Assembly: GCA_014904845.1 (NCBI GenBank)
Contig: MU119224.1
Span: forward strand, 1 to 64,000
Origin: Acephala macrosclerotiorum
Taxonomy: Eukaryota > Ascomycota > Leotiomycetes > Helotiales > Mollisiaceae
DNA: 64,000 nucleotides
Reading direction: 5' to 3'
Part shown: positions 1 to 14,100 of the stretch, in pieces
Layout: each line of letters starts with the position of its first letter
Numbering within the stretch: position 1 is the stretch's first letter
Translations under genes and position numbers: made by a program
Notes under the pieces: model-generated
What the model was told of the DNA's origin: nothing
Database searches by the model: none
The model's input: only the letters and a program-made list of their open reading frames with translations

Positions 1-113
1 ATAAAATAAATAAAATAAATAAAATAAATAAAATAAATAAAATAAATAAAATAAATAAAATAAATAAAATAAATAAAATAAATAAAATAAATAAATAAAA
101 TAAAATAAATAAA
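1..113. repeat. 9-bp AT minisatellite
   Basis: About twelve near-perfect tandem copies of a 9-bp unit (AAAATAAAT) open the window and run directly into the first copy of repeat family A. In the other A copies the equivalent position is an AAATAAATT-like stretch without a long tandem array. The array is therefore probably a local slippage expansion. The true left edge lies outside the window. Confidence 0.9.
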
Positions 114-3100
114 ACGCTACGTTTTATATTTCTCGATCGTATTTTTTATAGAAAAAATATTTTTTTAATTCGAATAATTATAATTTCAATATTATTTTAT
201 TTAACGAAATTTTAATTAATAATTTTATTATTGTGAAAATATTATTTAAAATACGTTTAATATTTTTATTAATATTTCTAATAAAATTTCCAATTTAATA
301 TTAATTACAAATAATAATAATAGTATTTTTTCGTTTATAAATATCGATTTCTAAAAAAATTATATATATTTTTTTAAATTCTATAAATATTTTGGATTTT
401 ATAATATATAAATTATTTTTAAACGTTAAAATAATTATTTATAATTTTTAATTATTCGTTAAACGAATTTTTTTATTTTTAAATTTATTTTTTTTCTTGT
501 AAAATCTTTTATTATTAATAAAAAAAAACAAATTTAATTAATTATAAATCGTTTTAAAATTTATTTTCAAATAATTCAAAAATTTTTATTAATGTTTTTA
601 TTTTATATTTACAACGAATTTTAAAAAAGAAATTTAATATTATATTTTATTTTTTAAATTAAAATATTATTTATTAATATATACAGTTTATATTATTATA
701 TTCGATTTTAAATAATAATTAAAAAAATTAAAATATTTATAAAGATTTTTTTTTTTAATTTTATTTTAATTTTTAAAAACGAAAAAACTAATTCGATTTT
801 TATTGTAAAATCGACGAATTTTTTACTATAAACGATTTTAATTATACTATATAATAATTATTTAAATTGTATCTCGTTATAAAACTCAAATTTAAAAACG
901 ATATAATTAATATAAAAAAATTTATTTATAAAATAAAATACAATAAATAATTTTTATTTAAAATAATATATAACAAAAAAATACTCGTTTAAAAAAAGTA
1001 ATAATATTAAAATTATTTCATTATTAAAAATCGATATAAATATAATAATTAAAAAAATTAAAAAAAATTTAATCGAATTTATTAAATATTAAATATTTTT
1101 CATTTAAAACGATTTATTAAAACTAAAAAATCAATCGATTTCATTATACGTTTTTATATTTTTATTTTAATCGAATATAAAAATATTATTGATTTTTTAA
1201 ATTAATTTTTTAAAATAATAATAAATTAAAAAATCTTTATAAAATATTAATTTTTATATTTATTTAATTAATTTTACGATTTTTTTAAAAATTTGAATTT
1301 ATATACGAAATTTTTATTATAATATTTCAATAAATTTATAATTTTATTTAAATACTCGAAAATTTTATAATCGAATAAAATACGATAATTTAAAAAACGT
1401 TTAATAAAAAAATAATAAAAAAATTCGTTTATTATTAGTATTAAAATCGTCTTTATAATTAATAATCGTTTATTAAATATTTAAATATTTTATAATTATT
1501 ATAAAAAATTATATTATATTAAAATTAAATATTTTATAAAATTATATAATTTTATTTCGATTTTTTAATTTTTTAAAAACAAATTTTTTTATTTATAATT
1601 CTACGAAAATTTAATTTTATAAATAATTAATAAATACAAAATTAATATTATCGTATAAAATATTTTTTAATTTTTTAATTAAATTAAATAATTTTTTTTA
1701 TATTGTTTTATAATAATTACTATTTTAATAATTAAAATTTTAATTAAATAAAAATTTTATTCGTTTAAATTATTTCAAGTTTATACGATTATTTAAAATA
1801 AATTTATTTAATACAATTATATAAATTATTTTAACGTTTAAAAATTCGATAAATTTTTAATCGATTTTATAATAAAATTCAAAAACGAATTATACGTTTG
1901 TAATATATATATTATATAAAAAAATAAACGAAAATCGTATAATTATTTTATCGAATTAAAAAAACATTTAATAAAATTAATTTATTTTAATAAAATTAAT
2001 TTAATTTTTATTAAAAATTATTTCGAGTATTGAAACAAAAAATAAATAATTAAATAATTATAAAATAATAATAAAAAAAATACGTAATTAATAAATTTTA
2101 TAAAATTTTTAAAGAAAACGAAATCGATTAAAAATTTATTGAATTATATTTATTTGAAATAAATAGTTTATTTAAACGATTTAAATAAATTATTTAAAAA
2201 AAAGCGATTTTTTTTAAAAAAAAAATTAATTTTAATTTTAATTTTTAATCGAAAACGATTAAATACGTATATTATATTTATTTTCGATTATATTATTTTA
2301 TAATTAATATATTATTATTTAAAATATAATATAATAAAAAATTTAATTACAATTATATTAAAATTTTGGATTTTATTATTTATTATTATAATTTTAATAA
2401 AAATTCAAAAAATCGAAATAAAATCGTTTAAATTTTTTTAATTAAATACAAAAAAATATTTTATATAAAATCTTAAAATTAAACGATTATATTATTTAAA
2501 CGATTTCAATCAAAAAAATTAAATACATTTTTGAAAATAAATATAAGTGCGAATTTCGATAATTTATAAATTACTTTATAAATTCGATCAAATTATTAAT
2601 TTTTTTTTTAATATTGAAATTCGTATTAAAATTTATTATTTTATTTTATTTACTAATTTTAATATTTTTATTTGATTTAAATTATAAAAAAAACGATTAA
2701 TAATAAAAAATTAATTTATTAATTATATAAAATTAATTATTTTACTATTATTTACTTTCGATTATTTAAAATCGAATTCGTTTAAATTAATTCATTTTTG
2801 TATTTTATAACAATTTTTTATTTTTTTAATAATATAAAATTAATAATTTTTCGTTTTTTAATTATTTATATTTTTAATAATTTTTCGATTTTTTTTTATA
2901 TTAAATTTATTATCGATACGTACAATTTTTTTCTTTTTTCGTTTTATTTCTCATTTTACGATAAATATTTTCTATTTTTTTTTTCGATTACACGAATTTA
3001 AATAAATTTTTTGAGTTTTAAATATTTGAACAAATTATAAATTGTTTATAATAAAAACAATAAAAAACGATAATATAAAAAAATAAAATATTTTTAATAA

Positions 3101-3315
3101 AAAATAAAATATAAACGAAAATAAAATATTCGAATAATCGTAAATTATTTATTAGAAAATAAATATTTTAAATTAAACGCGATATTATAAAAAAAATTCT
3201 ACGATATAAAATATAATAAATAATTCGCGATTTTAAACAATAAAAAAAAAATAGTTTTTTATAAAAATTTTATTTTAATAATAAAATCGATAAATTATAA
3301 AACTATTTTTATTTT
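110..3315 (+). mobile_element. Repeat family A, body copy 1 (internally deleted)
   Basis: This stretch aligns in the same orientation with about 25,110-29,409 and in reverse complement with about 5,000-9,040. Landmarks include a TTTTTTATAGAAAAAATATTTTT stretch near 150 and near 25,140. Relative to both other copies it lacks three internal stretches, at about 1,535 (about 480 bp), about 2,030 (about 95 bp) and about 2,850 (about 480 bp). No coding frame survives, so the element class is unknown. It is followed by an inverted copy of the 98-bp TG...CA unit. Endpoints are accurate to a few tens of bases. Confidence 0.7.
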
Positions 3316-3413
3316 TATTAAAAAGTATAAAATAAGTATTTCTTTTTATTGATATTTGAGAAAAGTAAAAAAAATTTATATACAAAAAAAATGAAAAAAG
3401 TTTTATTTTAATA
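3316..3413 (-). repeat. 98-bp TG...CA unit, inverted copy
   Basis: This is a degenerate reverse-complement copy of the 98-bp unit that forms the 5' edge of family A at 23,933-24,030. It lies directly at the 3' end of A body copy 1, opposite in orientation to that copy. The reference unit begins TGTCAAAATAAG, ends TCTAACA and holds a TATATAAAGA box-like string. Size and TG...CA borders recall a very short LTR or terminal repeat. No matching direct copy at the other end was found, so the role is unresolved. Confidence 0.6.
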
Positions 3414-3559
3414 TTTTTATACGATCGAATATTTTTATATATTTTAAACGAGTAAATTTAAAAGTTTTTATATATTATATATAATATTTAATTATATTTT
3501 CAATAAATTATAAGAAAAAAAGTTTGTAAAAAAATAACAAATAATAAATAAAAAGAGTA

Positions 3560-4950
3560 ATAAGAATTAATAATAAAATATTAATAATAAAAATAAATTT
3601 TTTAAATAAAAATTTTATTTTAATTTAAAATATTTTATATAATAATTGTTCGAATAATATCGATAAAATCGATATTGTAATTGAATATATTTAAATTAAA
3701 TTCGAATTAATATACAAATAATTAATTAAATAATAAATTTTTTTTTTTTAATTATAAAAATTATTTGATTTTTATAATTATTCGAAATTTTTAAAACGAT
3801 TTTTTTGATTATATTTTTATTGGTTTATTTACAATTTGTTATAACGTGTAAATATATTTTAAAAAAAAAAATTTAATAATTTTTTTATAAACGAAATAAT
3901 ATTAAATATTAATATATTTTATTTGAGTGTAAAATTAAATTTTTTTTGTAAATATAATAATATTTTGATTATTTTTATAAATAATAATAATATTTGTATT
4001 TAAATCGTTAAAATTGATTTATTTGAAAAAATTTTAAAATTAAAATTTTTTTTAATTAAATTTATTTATTCGATATATTCGATTTTATAAAATAAAATAA
4101 AATTTGTAAATTGACGTTTAATAAATTAATTAATAATTGTCGATTTTATATTAAAAACGTAATCGAATATCGATTATTTAATATTTTGATTATTAATATA
4201 ATTTTCGAGCGATTAAATCGATTTTTAAAAAATTAAATTTATATTAAATATGTTTTAAATATATTAAAAAGTTTTTTTATTGTTTTTATATGTATTTCGA
4301 TTGAATTCGAAATAAATCGATTAATAATTAAAACGATATAAATAAAATCGAATTATATATTGAATATAATATATATATATAAAATCGATAATAAATTAAT
4401 ATATTCGTTGAAAAAAAAAATTTTATTTAATAGTTTTTTTCGATTAAAATTAAATGAATTATTAATTTTATTAGAGTATTAATAATAGAATAAATCGATA
4501 TATTATTGTTTTTGAAAAAATTTCAAAAGTAAATTATTTGTAAAAAGTGAAAAAAAATAATAAAAACAATTTTAAATAATTTCTATATTTAAATAAAAAT
4601 AATATAAATTGAAATCGAATATATAAAAATAAAAATTAAACAAATTTTTAATAGTATTAATATTTTTTTGTAAATTATTAATAATAAAAAAATTATTAAT
4701 ATAAATAATAATAATTGTATTTTTTCAATAAAAAATAAAAATATCAATAAAAGTATTATATTATATACGAAATAATTATTTGAAATTATATAAAATTTTA
4801 TTTAATTTGATAATCTTTAAAACGTTATATTTAGTAAATAAATTAATATAAATTTTAATATTGATTTTTTTGTTAAAAAAGAATTGTTTTTATATTTATT
4901 TAATCAATTTTTTAATTATAAACGATAATAAAAATACAAATAATTTTATA
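3560..4950 (-). repeat. Family A tail, copy 1 (reverse complement)
   Basis: The reverse complement aligns with 10,186-11,120 and with about 36,720-37,690. Shared landmarks include GTATTATATTATATACGAAAT near 4,753 and its counterpart near 10,345, and AAATCGAATTATATATTGAATAT near 4,340. In this orientation it lies immediately downstream of the minus-strand A body (4,980-10,185), so it looks like the 3' part of that element. Outside CpG almost no C remains on the plus strand. Confidence 0.7.
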
Positions 4951-4979
4951 GTTTATTAGTTTTATTATTAAAATAAAAA

Positions 4980-7900
4980 TTTTATAAAAATCGATTTTTT
5001 TTTATTATTTAAAATCGCGAATTATTTATTATATTTTATATTATAGAATTTTTTTTTATAATATTATATTTAATTTGAAATATTTATTTTTTTGTAAATA
5101 ATTTATAATTATTTGAATATTTTATTTTTGTTTACGTTTTATTTTTTATTAAAAATTTTTTTTTTTTTTATATTATTGTTTTTTATTGTTTTTATTGTAA
5201 ATAATTTATAATTTATTTAAATATTTGAAATTTGAAAAATTTATTTGAGTTTATATAATTTAAAAAAAAAAAAAAAAAAATTATTATAAAATATAAAATA
5301 AAAAGAAAAAAGAAAAAAATTGAATATATTGATAATAAATTTAATATAAAAAAAAGAGATTAAATTGAAAGAATTGAAAAAATGTTAAAAATACGAATAA
5401 TTAAAAAAAAAAAAATTAAATAGTTTAATTCGATATTAAAATTTGATTTATTTTCAATAAATAAAATAAATATAATTTTTTAAAAATAAAAATATTATAA
5501 ATATTTTTATTATTTTTCGAATTGGTTTTTTGTATTAAATAATATATAATATTTGTTTTTAAAAAAAAATTTAATTGAATTAAATGAATTTAATCGTTAA
5601 AAATAATTTTTTTTTAATAAATTAATAAAATTAATAAAATTTAATTATTAAAAATAAAATGAAAAATTAAATAAATTGATTTTATAATCGATATTTAAAT
5701 TAAATTTCGATTTTAAATATAATTTTTTTTTTATTTGAAAAATTTAAAAAAAAATTTAGTAAAAAATCGTTTAATTAAAAAATGTTTCGATTAAATTTAA
5801 TAAGAAAATTTTTATATTAAAAATTTAATCGATAGTTTGCATAAAAACAATAAAATAATTTAATAATTATAAATTGAAAATATAATTAAAAAACGAAAAA
5901 TTGTTAATTTTATATTATTAAATAAATAATTAATATTTTAAAAAAAATAAAAAATTATTATAAAATAAAAAAATCAATTAATTTAAGTAAATTCGATTTT
6001 AAATAAATAAAAATAAATAAAAATAAAATAATTAATTTTATATAATCGATAAATTAATTTTTTGTTATTAATCGTTTTTTTTACGAATTAAATCGAATAA
6101 AAATATTAAAATTAATAAATAAAATAAAATAACGAATTTTGATATAAATTTTAATATTAAAATAAAAATTAATAATTTAATTGAATTTATAAAATGATTT
6201 ATAAATTATTGAAATTCGTATTAGTATTTGTTTTTTAAAATAAATTTATTTTAAAAAATGTATTCAATTTTTTTAATTGAAATCGTTTAAATAATATAAT
6301 TATTTAATTTTAAAATTTTATATAAAATATTTTTTTTATATTTAATTAAAATTTTTTAAATAATTTTATTTCGATTTTTTTTAATTTTTATTAGAATTGT
6401 AATAATAAATAATAAAATCGAAAATTTTAATATAATTGTAATTATATTTTTTATTGTATTATACTTCGAAAAAATAATATATTAATTATAAAGTAATATA
6501 ATTAAAAATAAAAATAATACGTATATTTAATTGCTTTTAATTAAAAATTGAAATCGAAATTAGTTTTTTTAAAAAGAAATTTTTTTTTTTTTTAAATAAT
6601 TTAATCGAATTATTCGAATAAATTATTTATTTCTAATAAATATAATTTAATTAATTTTTAATTAATTTCATTTTTTTAGAAAATTTTATAAAATTTGTTA
6701 ATTATATATTATTTTATTATTATTTTATAATCGTTTAATTAATTATTTTTTGTTTTAATATTTGAAATAATTTTTAAAATAAAGAAAATAATTCGTAATT
6801 TCGATTTTAAATTTAATAATATATATTTGTATTAATTTAATTATAAATTTTAAATAATTTGAACGAATAAAAATTTCGTTTAATTAAAATTTTGATTATT
6901 AGAATAACGATTATCGTAAAGCGATATAAAAAAAATTATTTAATTTGATCGAAAAATTAAAAATTATTTCGTATAATAATATTGATTTTGTGTTTATTAA
7001 TTATTTATAAAATTAAATTTTTATAAAATTATAAATAAAAAATTTTGTTTTTAAAAAATTAAAAAATTGAAATAAAATTATATAATTCTATGAACGAATA
7101 TTATTTGATATTAATAAAAATAAATATTATTAATTTATTATTCGAATTTAAAATTGAAATAAAAACGTTTTTAATTTTTTTAATTTTTATTTATTTTTTA
7201 ATATTTTCATATAATTTGAAATTATTAAATCGAAAATTGATAAATTGAAATCGATTTATAGTAATATAATTAATGTAATTAATATTAACGATTTAATTGT
7301 TTTTAAAAAATTTAATAAAAACGAAAAAAATTATATTTAAAAAAAAAAAAGTAAAAACCAAAAAAAAAAAGCGAATATAAAAATCGATTCATTATTAATA
7401 ATTAAAAATTGAAAATTGAAAATTGAAAATTATAATTATAATTATATTAATAAATTTTATAAATAAAATAAAAAATAATATAAATGCGATTAAAAATTTT
7501 AATTTTTTTAAAAATAAATTTTTCGTATTATTCGATTTTTATTTATTTTTTTTTTTTTTAATATTGAAATTTTTTTTGAAATAAAAATATTTAATAAAAT
7601 ATTTAATTTTAATATAATATAATTTTTTACAATAGTTGCAAAAATCTTAAGTATTTAATAAACGATTATTAATTACAAAAACGATTTCGATTTTAATAAT
7701 AAACGAATTTTATCGTTATTTTTTATTCAACGTTTTTTAAATTATTATATTTTATTCGATTATAAAATTATTAAATATTTAAATAAAATTATAAGTTTAT
7801 TAAAATATTGTAATAAAAATTTCGTATATAAATTTAATTTTTTAAAAAAATTATAAAATTAATTAAACGAATATAAAAATTATTATTTTATAAAAAAAAT

Positions 7901-10185
7901 TTAATTCGTTATTAATTTGAAAAAATTAATTCAAAAAATGGATAATATTTTTATATTTAATTAAAATAAAAACGTAAAAACGCGTAATAAAATCGATTAA
8001 TTTTTTTATTTTAATAAATTGTTTTAAATAAAAAATATTTAATATTCGATAAATTCGATTAAAATTTTCTATTTTTTTTTAAATTATTATATTCGTATCG
8101 ATTTTTAATAATAAAATAATTTCGATATTATTATTTTTTTTAAACGAGTATTTTTTTATTATATATTATTTTAAACGAAAACTATTTATTGTATTTCGTT
8201 TTATAAACGAATTTTTTTTATATTAATTGTATTATTTTTAAATTTAAATTTCGTAATTAAATACAAGTCAAATAATTACTATATAATATAATTAAAATCG
8301 TTTATAGTAAAAAAACTCGTTAATTTTATAATAAAAATCGAATTAATTTTTTTCGTTTTCAAAAATTAAAACAAAATTAAAAAAAAAAGTTTTTTATAAA
8401 TATTTTAATTTTTTTAATTATTATTTAAAATCGAATATAACAATATAAATAATATATATTAATACACGAAATTTTGATTTAAAAAATAAAATATAATATT
8501 AAAAGGATTTTTTTTAAAAATTCATTAAAAATATAAAATAAAAATATTAATAAAAATTTTTTGATCGTTTGAAAATAATTTTTAAATTGATTTACAATTA
8601 ATTAAATTTATTTTTCTATTAGTAATAAAAAATTCTATAAAAAAATAAAAAATTTAAAAATAAAAAAATTCGTTTAACGAATAATTAAAAATCACAAATA
8701 ATTATTTCGATATTTAAAAATAGTTTATATATTATAAAATCGAAAATATTTATAAAATTTAAAAAAAAAAACGTGATTTTTTTAGAAATTGATATCAATA
8801 AAAAAAAATTATTATTATTATTTGTAATTAATATTAAATTATAAATTTTATTAAAAATATTAATAAAAATATTAATAAAAATATTAAACGTATTTTAAAT
8901 AATATTTTCGAAATAATAAATTTATTAATTGAAATTTTATTAAATAAAACAATATTAAAATTACAATTACTCGAATTAAAAGAATTTTTTTTTTATAAAA
9001 AATACGATCGAGAAATGCAATATATAGCGTTTTATCGATTTTGTATTTTTTTTATTTACTTTATTTTTATTTAATTTATTTAATTCGTTTAATTTACTCG
9101 AGTTTTCGATATATTTTTTTAGTTTGAATTAAAATTCGTTTATAATTGTTTTTAGTATTTCATATTGTACGTAAAAAAAACATATTTAATTATTATAATA
9201 ATATTTATAAAAATATTTTCGATTAATATAATTAAATATTATTATTAAAATTTAAAAAACCTTTTTAATTAATAAAAAAACGCAATAAAAAATAAAATAA
9301 AATAAAATAAAATTCGTTTAAAATTTAAATAATAAAATTTTTTATTAAAAAATTTTTTAAAATAAAAATAAAAAAAATTTAATTTGAAACTCGATCGAAT
9401 TATTTAATCGATAAAAAGATTTTTTTTGTAAAATAAAATTAAAATAATTTGAATTAAAACGTATTTATAATTTGTTTTAATTTTAAAAAATATTCTAATA
9501 TCGAGTTTTTTTTTTTGATTTAAAATTTAATAAACGCTCGAAAAAATTTTAAATTTAAAAACAAAAAAATTTATTTATTTAAAAAAATAAATTTTTATTT
9601 AATAATCGAAAAAAATTATATTTATAAAATAAGAAAAATATTCGAATTATTTTAAAATATTGAAAGTAATATAAAATTCAAATTTGAAATAAATAAATAA
9701 CAATTACAAATATAATTATAGTAAAAATATATATATTTTAAATTGTTTTAAAAAATAGTTTTCAAATATTTAAAATTGTTTAAATTATCGAAATATTTTA
9801 TATTTTTTTTTTAAATTTTTCTAAAAAAAATAAAAATTTAAAAAATAATCGTTTTTTGTTTAAATTTGATTAATTATATCTATAATAAATAAATAGAATT
9901 TAATTGATTTAAAATTTATATAAAATCAATTAAAGAAAATCAATTAAAACAATCGACAATTCGAAAATAAATAAATAAATAAATAAATAATAAAAAGTAA
10001 ATAGAATTTCGAATTGTAAAGAATAAATAATTGAATAAATAATTCTTAAATAAATAAATAGTTTCATATAAAATCCGAATTTATAATTTGTTAAAAAATA
10101 TAAAATAAATTTTTTTTTATTGATATTTGAAAGAAACGAAGTTTTTTTTATATATAAGAAAAGTAAAAAAAGTTTTATTTTGACA
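4980..10185 (-). mobile_element. Repeat family A, near-complete copy 2 (inverted)
   Basis: This is a reverse-complement copy of 23,933-29,409. Corresponding points include about 5,015 with 29,390, about 9,020 with 25,150, about 9,100 with 25,040, and 10,089-10,185 with 23,933-24,030. It keeps the two long stretches that copy 1 lacks. No frame is open, and I could not recognise transposase, integrase or reverse transcriptase motifs through the mutations. Tail sequence flanks both sides in opposite orientations, so 3.5-11.1 kb has palindromic symmetry. Mutation bias changes within the copy: C outside CpG is almost absent up to about 7.62 kb and present after it. Confidence 0.75.
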
Positions 10186-11120
10186 ATTTTTATTATTGTT
10201 TATAATTAAAAAATTAATCAAATAAATATAAAAAAAAAAATTTTTTACGAAAAAATCGATATTGAAATTTATATCGATTTATTTATTGAATATAGCGTTT
10301 TAAAAACTATCAAATTAAATAAAATTTTATACAATTTCAAATAATTATTTTATATATAATATAATACTTTTATTAATTTTCTCTCGAAATAAAGTTTTAA
10401 ATTTTTTACTATTAATATTTTTATTTTTTATTGAAAAAATATTATTATTATTATTTACGTTAACGACTTTTTTATTATTAATAATTTATAAGAAAATATC
10501 GATACTATTATTAGTTTTTATTTTTATATGTTTAATTTCGATTTATACTATTTTTATTTGAATATAAAAATTATTCGAAATTATTTTCGTCGTTTTTTTT
10601 TATTTTTTACAAATAATTTATTTTTGAAAAATCTTTGAAAATAATAATATATCGATTTATTTTACTATTAATACTTCAATAAAATCAATGATTTATTTAA
10701 TTTTAATCGAAAAAAATTATCAAATATATATATTTTTTTCAATCAATATATTAATTTACGATCGATTTTTTTATATACGTTATATTCAATACGCGATTCG
10801 ATTTTATTTATATCGTTTTAATTATTAATCGATTTATTTTGAATTTAATCGAAATATATATAAAAATAAAAAAAATAAAATTTCGATATATTTAAAATAT
10901 ATTCAATATAAATTTAATTTTTCGAAAATCGATTTAATTACTCGAAAATTATATTAATTTCAATTAAATCAATAATCGAAATATCAAACGATTAATATTA
11001 AAATATATATTTAATATAAATCGATAACTATTAATTAATTCACTAAATATTAATTTACAATATTTTTTTCATTTTATAAAACCGAATATATTAAACAAAT
11101 AAATACAATCAAAAAATTTA
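10186..11120 (+). repeat. Family A tail, copy 2
   Basis: Plus-strand counterpart of the inverted tail at 3,560-4,950. It starts exactly where the 98-bp unit of the inverted A body ends (10,185). It aligns with 23,490-23,930 and 36,720-37,690 in the same orientation. It is either an arm of a roughly 1-kb terminal inverted repeat around the inverted body or the remnant of another, otherwise deleted, A copy. Similarity fades near 11,120. Confidence 0.65.
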
Positions 11121-14100
11121 TTTTATTAAAAAAAAAAAATTTAAACTCGAAATACGTACTTATAATACGTATTTTCAAGTTTTTATATATTTTTTATATA
11201 TATATATAAAACTTTTGATCTCTTTTATACTCTAAACAAAATATATATTCAATTATATTTCTTAATAAATTATAAATTCAAAGTTTTATATTTAAATTTA
11301 ATTTAACGATTTATTTTATTTTTCTATTGAAATTTTATTAATTTATTTAATTAAATCTTTTTTATTTATAAAAAAATATATTTAAAATTAATATTTCAAA
11401 AATAATTTTAATTTCTACCTTTTATAAATATTGTTAAAAACAAATTTTTTAAAAATCAAACAATTATTATTTTCTCGATATAAAATTTTATTTTTTTTAA
11501 TAAAAATTTTTTTTTTAATAAATTTTTTTTTTTAATATTTTAATACAAACCCGTTTATTTTATTTCATCTCAAATTTATTATTTCTATTAAAATCTAAAT
11601 CTATTACATTTAATATATTTAAAACAAAATTAATTGTTTATTTTTCTATAAACGATTTATTTTTTCAATTTTTTTATATTTTTTTATCGTTTTTTTTTTC
11701 GTATTTAAAATATTAAAATATTTTTCAATTTTTTATTCCAAAAAAATTTCACGTTTAAAATCTCGAAATTACGATCTCAATATATTATATAAATAATCAA
11801 TTATTTATTAAATTAATTATTGATTATATGTTAAATTAATAAATAGATTTATTATTTTAATCGCGTTTTTATAAATTTTTTAATTTTTAATCAAATATTA
11901 CAAATCGAAAATAATATTTTTTATTTTAAATAATTTTTATATCGCGAGTATTTTTATTAATCGTAATAATTTGCATTTTAATAATCGCAATTCGATTATA
12001 TTTACAATATAAAAAATTTATTTTTCAATATTTTAACAATTTACAAAAGTCTTATAATAATAATTGTTATAATCAAAAATTATTTATTATTTTGTAAAAC
12101 GAAAATAAACAATTAAAATAAAAAAAATCGAAATAAAAAATAATATATAAAATCGATAAAAAATTGTATTAAAAATTGTATTTATTTTATTTTTATTGAA
12201 TGAATTTTTTTCGAATTTAAATTTTTTTTCTCGTATTATCATTTTATACAACGTAATTTCAACTAGTAATTTCACTATATTTAAAATACATTTAAAAATA
12301 CTTTTTTTACGTTTCTTGAAAAATTTAATTTAAACTATTTTTTATTCAATTTAAAATCTCACAATTCGAAAATTTTATTTACAAATATAAACCTTTAAAA
12401 AAATTACTATTTTTTTTACGAATTTTATCAATTTATTCAAATTCATATTTCAATTTTTTCAAAAAATTCAAATTTTAATTCTACTTTTTATTTTATTTTT
12501 TTTACAATTTTTATTTTTATATTCAATTCAATTATTGATTTCAAGTTTTTTATCGAATTTTTTTTTTTTCAATTTATTATTTTCGTTTTTATTTCGAATT
12601 ATAAATCGATTCAAAAATTTAATTCGAATATTCGATTTTTATTTTCAATTTCTATTTTTTACTATTTGATTAATCGACTCAAAATTATATAATAATTTTT
12701 AATTAAAACTCGTAAAATTTTCATTTGTATTATTATATAAATAATCTCAAATTTAATACTAATATATTTTTCTTTAAAATTCTTTTTTTTTCTACGAATT
12801 CTTTTTTTTTTCTACGAATTCTTTTTTTTCTACGAATTTTTTTTCTTTGAATTCTTTTTTTTCGAAATATCTATTTTTATTTCTTTAATTACATTTTTTA
12901 ATTCAATTTAAATTTTATTGTAAAAAACGTTTTCAAATTTTTTTAAAATTTATTTTTATTTTAAAAAATATTATAATTATTTTATTCGACGATTTATAAT
13001 ATTTAATGAAATCAAATTTTTAAAAAAAAATCTTATTTTTTTTATTTCAATTTTTAAAAACAATAAATTCAATTAATAATAAAAAATTTGTTATTTAAAA
13101 AAATATTTTACAATAAACAAATACTCGAATATAATAATATCAATATACGAATTTTATAATTTACTATTATTAATATTTTTACAATTTTTTATTATCGCAA
13201 AATAAATAATCAATTTTAATATTAAAAAAGCTAAATCAAAAATCAAAAAAATTGCATATAATAAAATTATTTTAATATAAAACGAAAAATAAATTCAAAC
13301 GTATATAATTATTTGAAACAAATACAAATACAACAATTATTAAAAAATTAAAAACTTTAAACAAATTTTTTTAATATTAAATATATTTCAAATTAATCGC
13401 GAAATTAATTCTAAAAAATTTATAAAATTTATAATTCGATTTTACAATAATATTTTCGATTTTTTTAATTCATTTTTTCAAATTAATAACGAATTACGAG
13501 ATTTTTATTTGATTGTAATATTCTTTTAAATTTAATTAATTTTACGATTTTTTTAAAATTTCAATTTTATTTACGAGATTTTTATTATTATTTTAATTCA
13601 ATTTTTAATTCTTATTAAAATTTAAAATTATTCGATTATTATATTCGATAAAATCGTTTAAAAAATATATAATAAAAAAAAATATTAAATTTTTTTTTTA
13701 TATTTACTAATATTACTTTTTTAATATACAATTAATTCAATTTTAATATTATCAATTTTTATATTTATTATAAAATTTTTTACTATACTAAATTTAAATA
13801 TTTTATTAAATACTTTTACTTTAAAAAAAAACTCAATAAAAAAAAGAAAAAACAAAATCGTAAACGCAAAAAATAAAACGATTTTAAAAAAAACTTTAAA
13901 AAAATTAAAATTTCTATTTTTATATTATTTTAAAAAAACGATTAAAACATTAATATTATTATAATTATATATATAATTATCGATATAAATTCGAGAAAAA
14001 CTTTTAAATTTTCTTTTTTCGAGATTTTTAAATAATTCGAATCTAAAACTCGAGATTTAATATTTCTTTTTTGAATTTTAAATAATCTTTTTTAATCATT

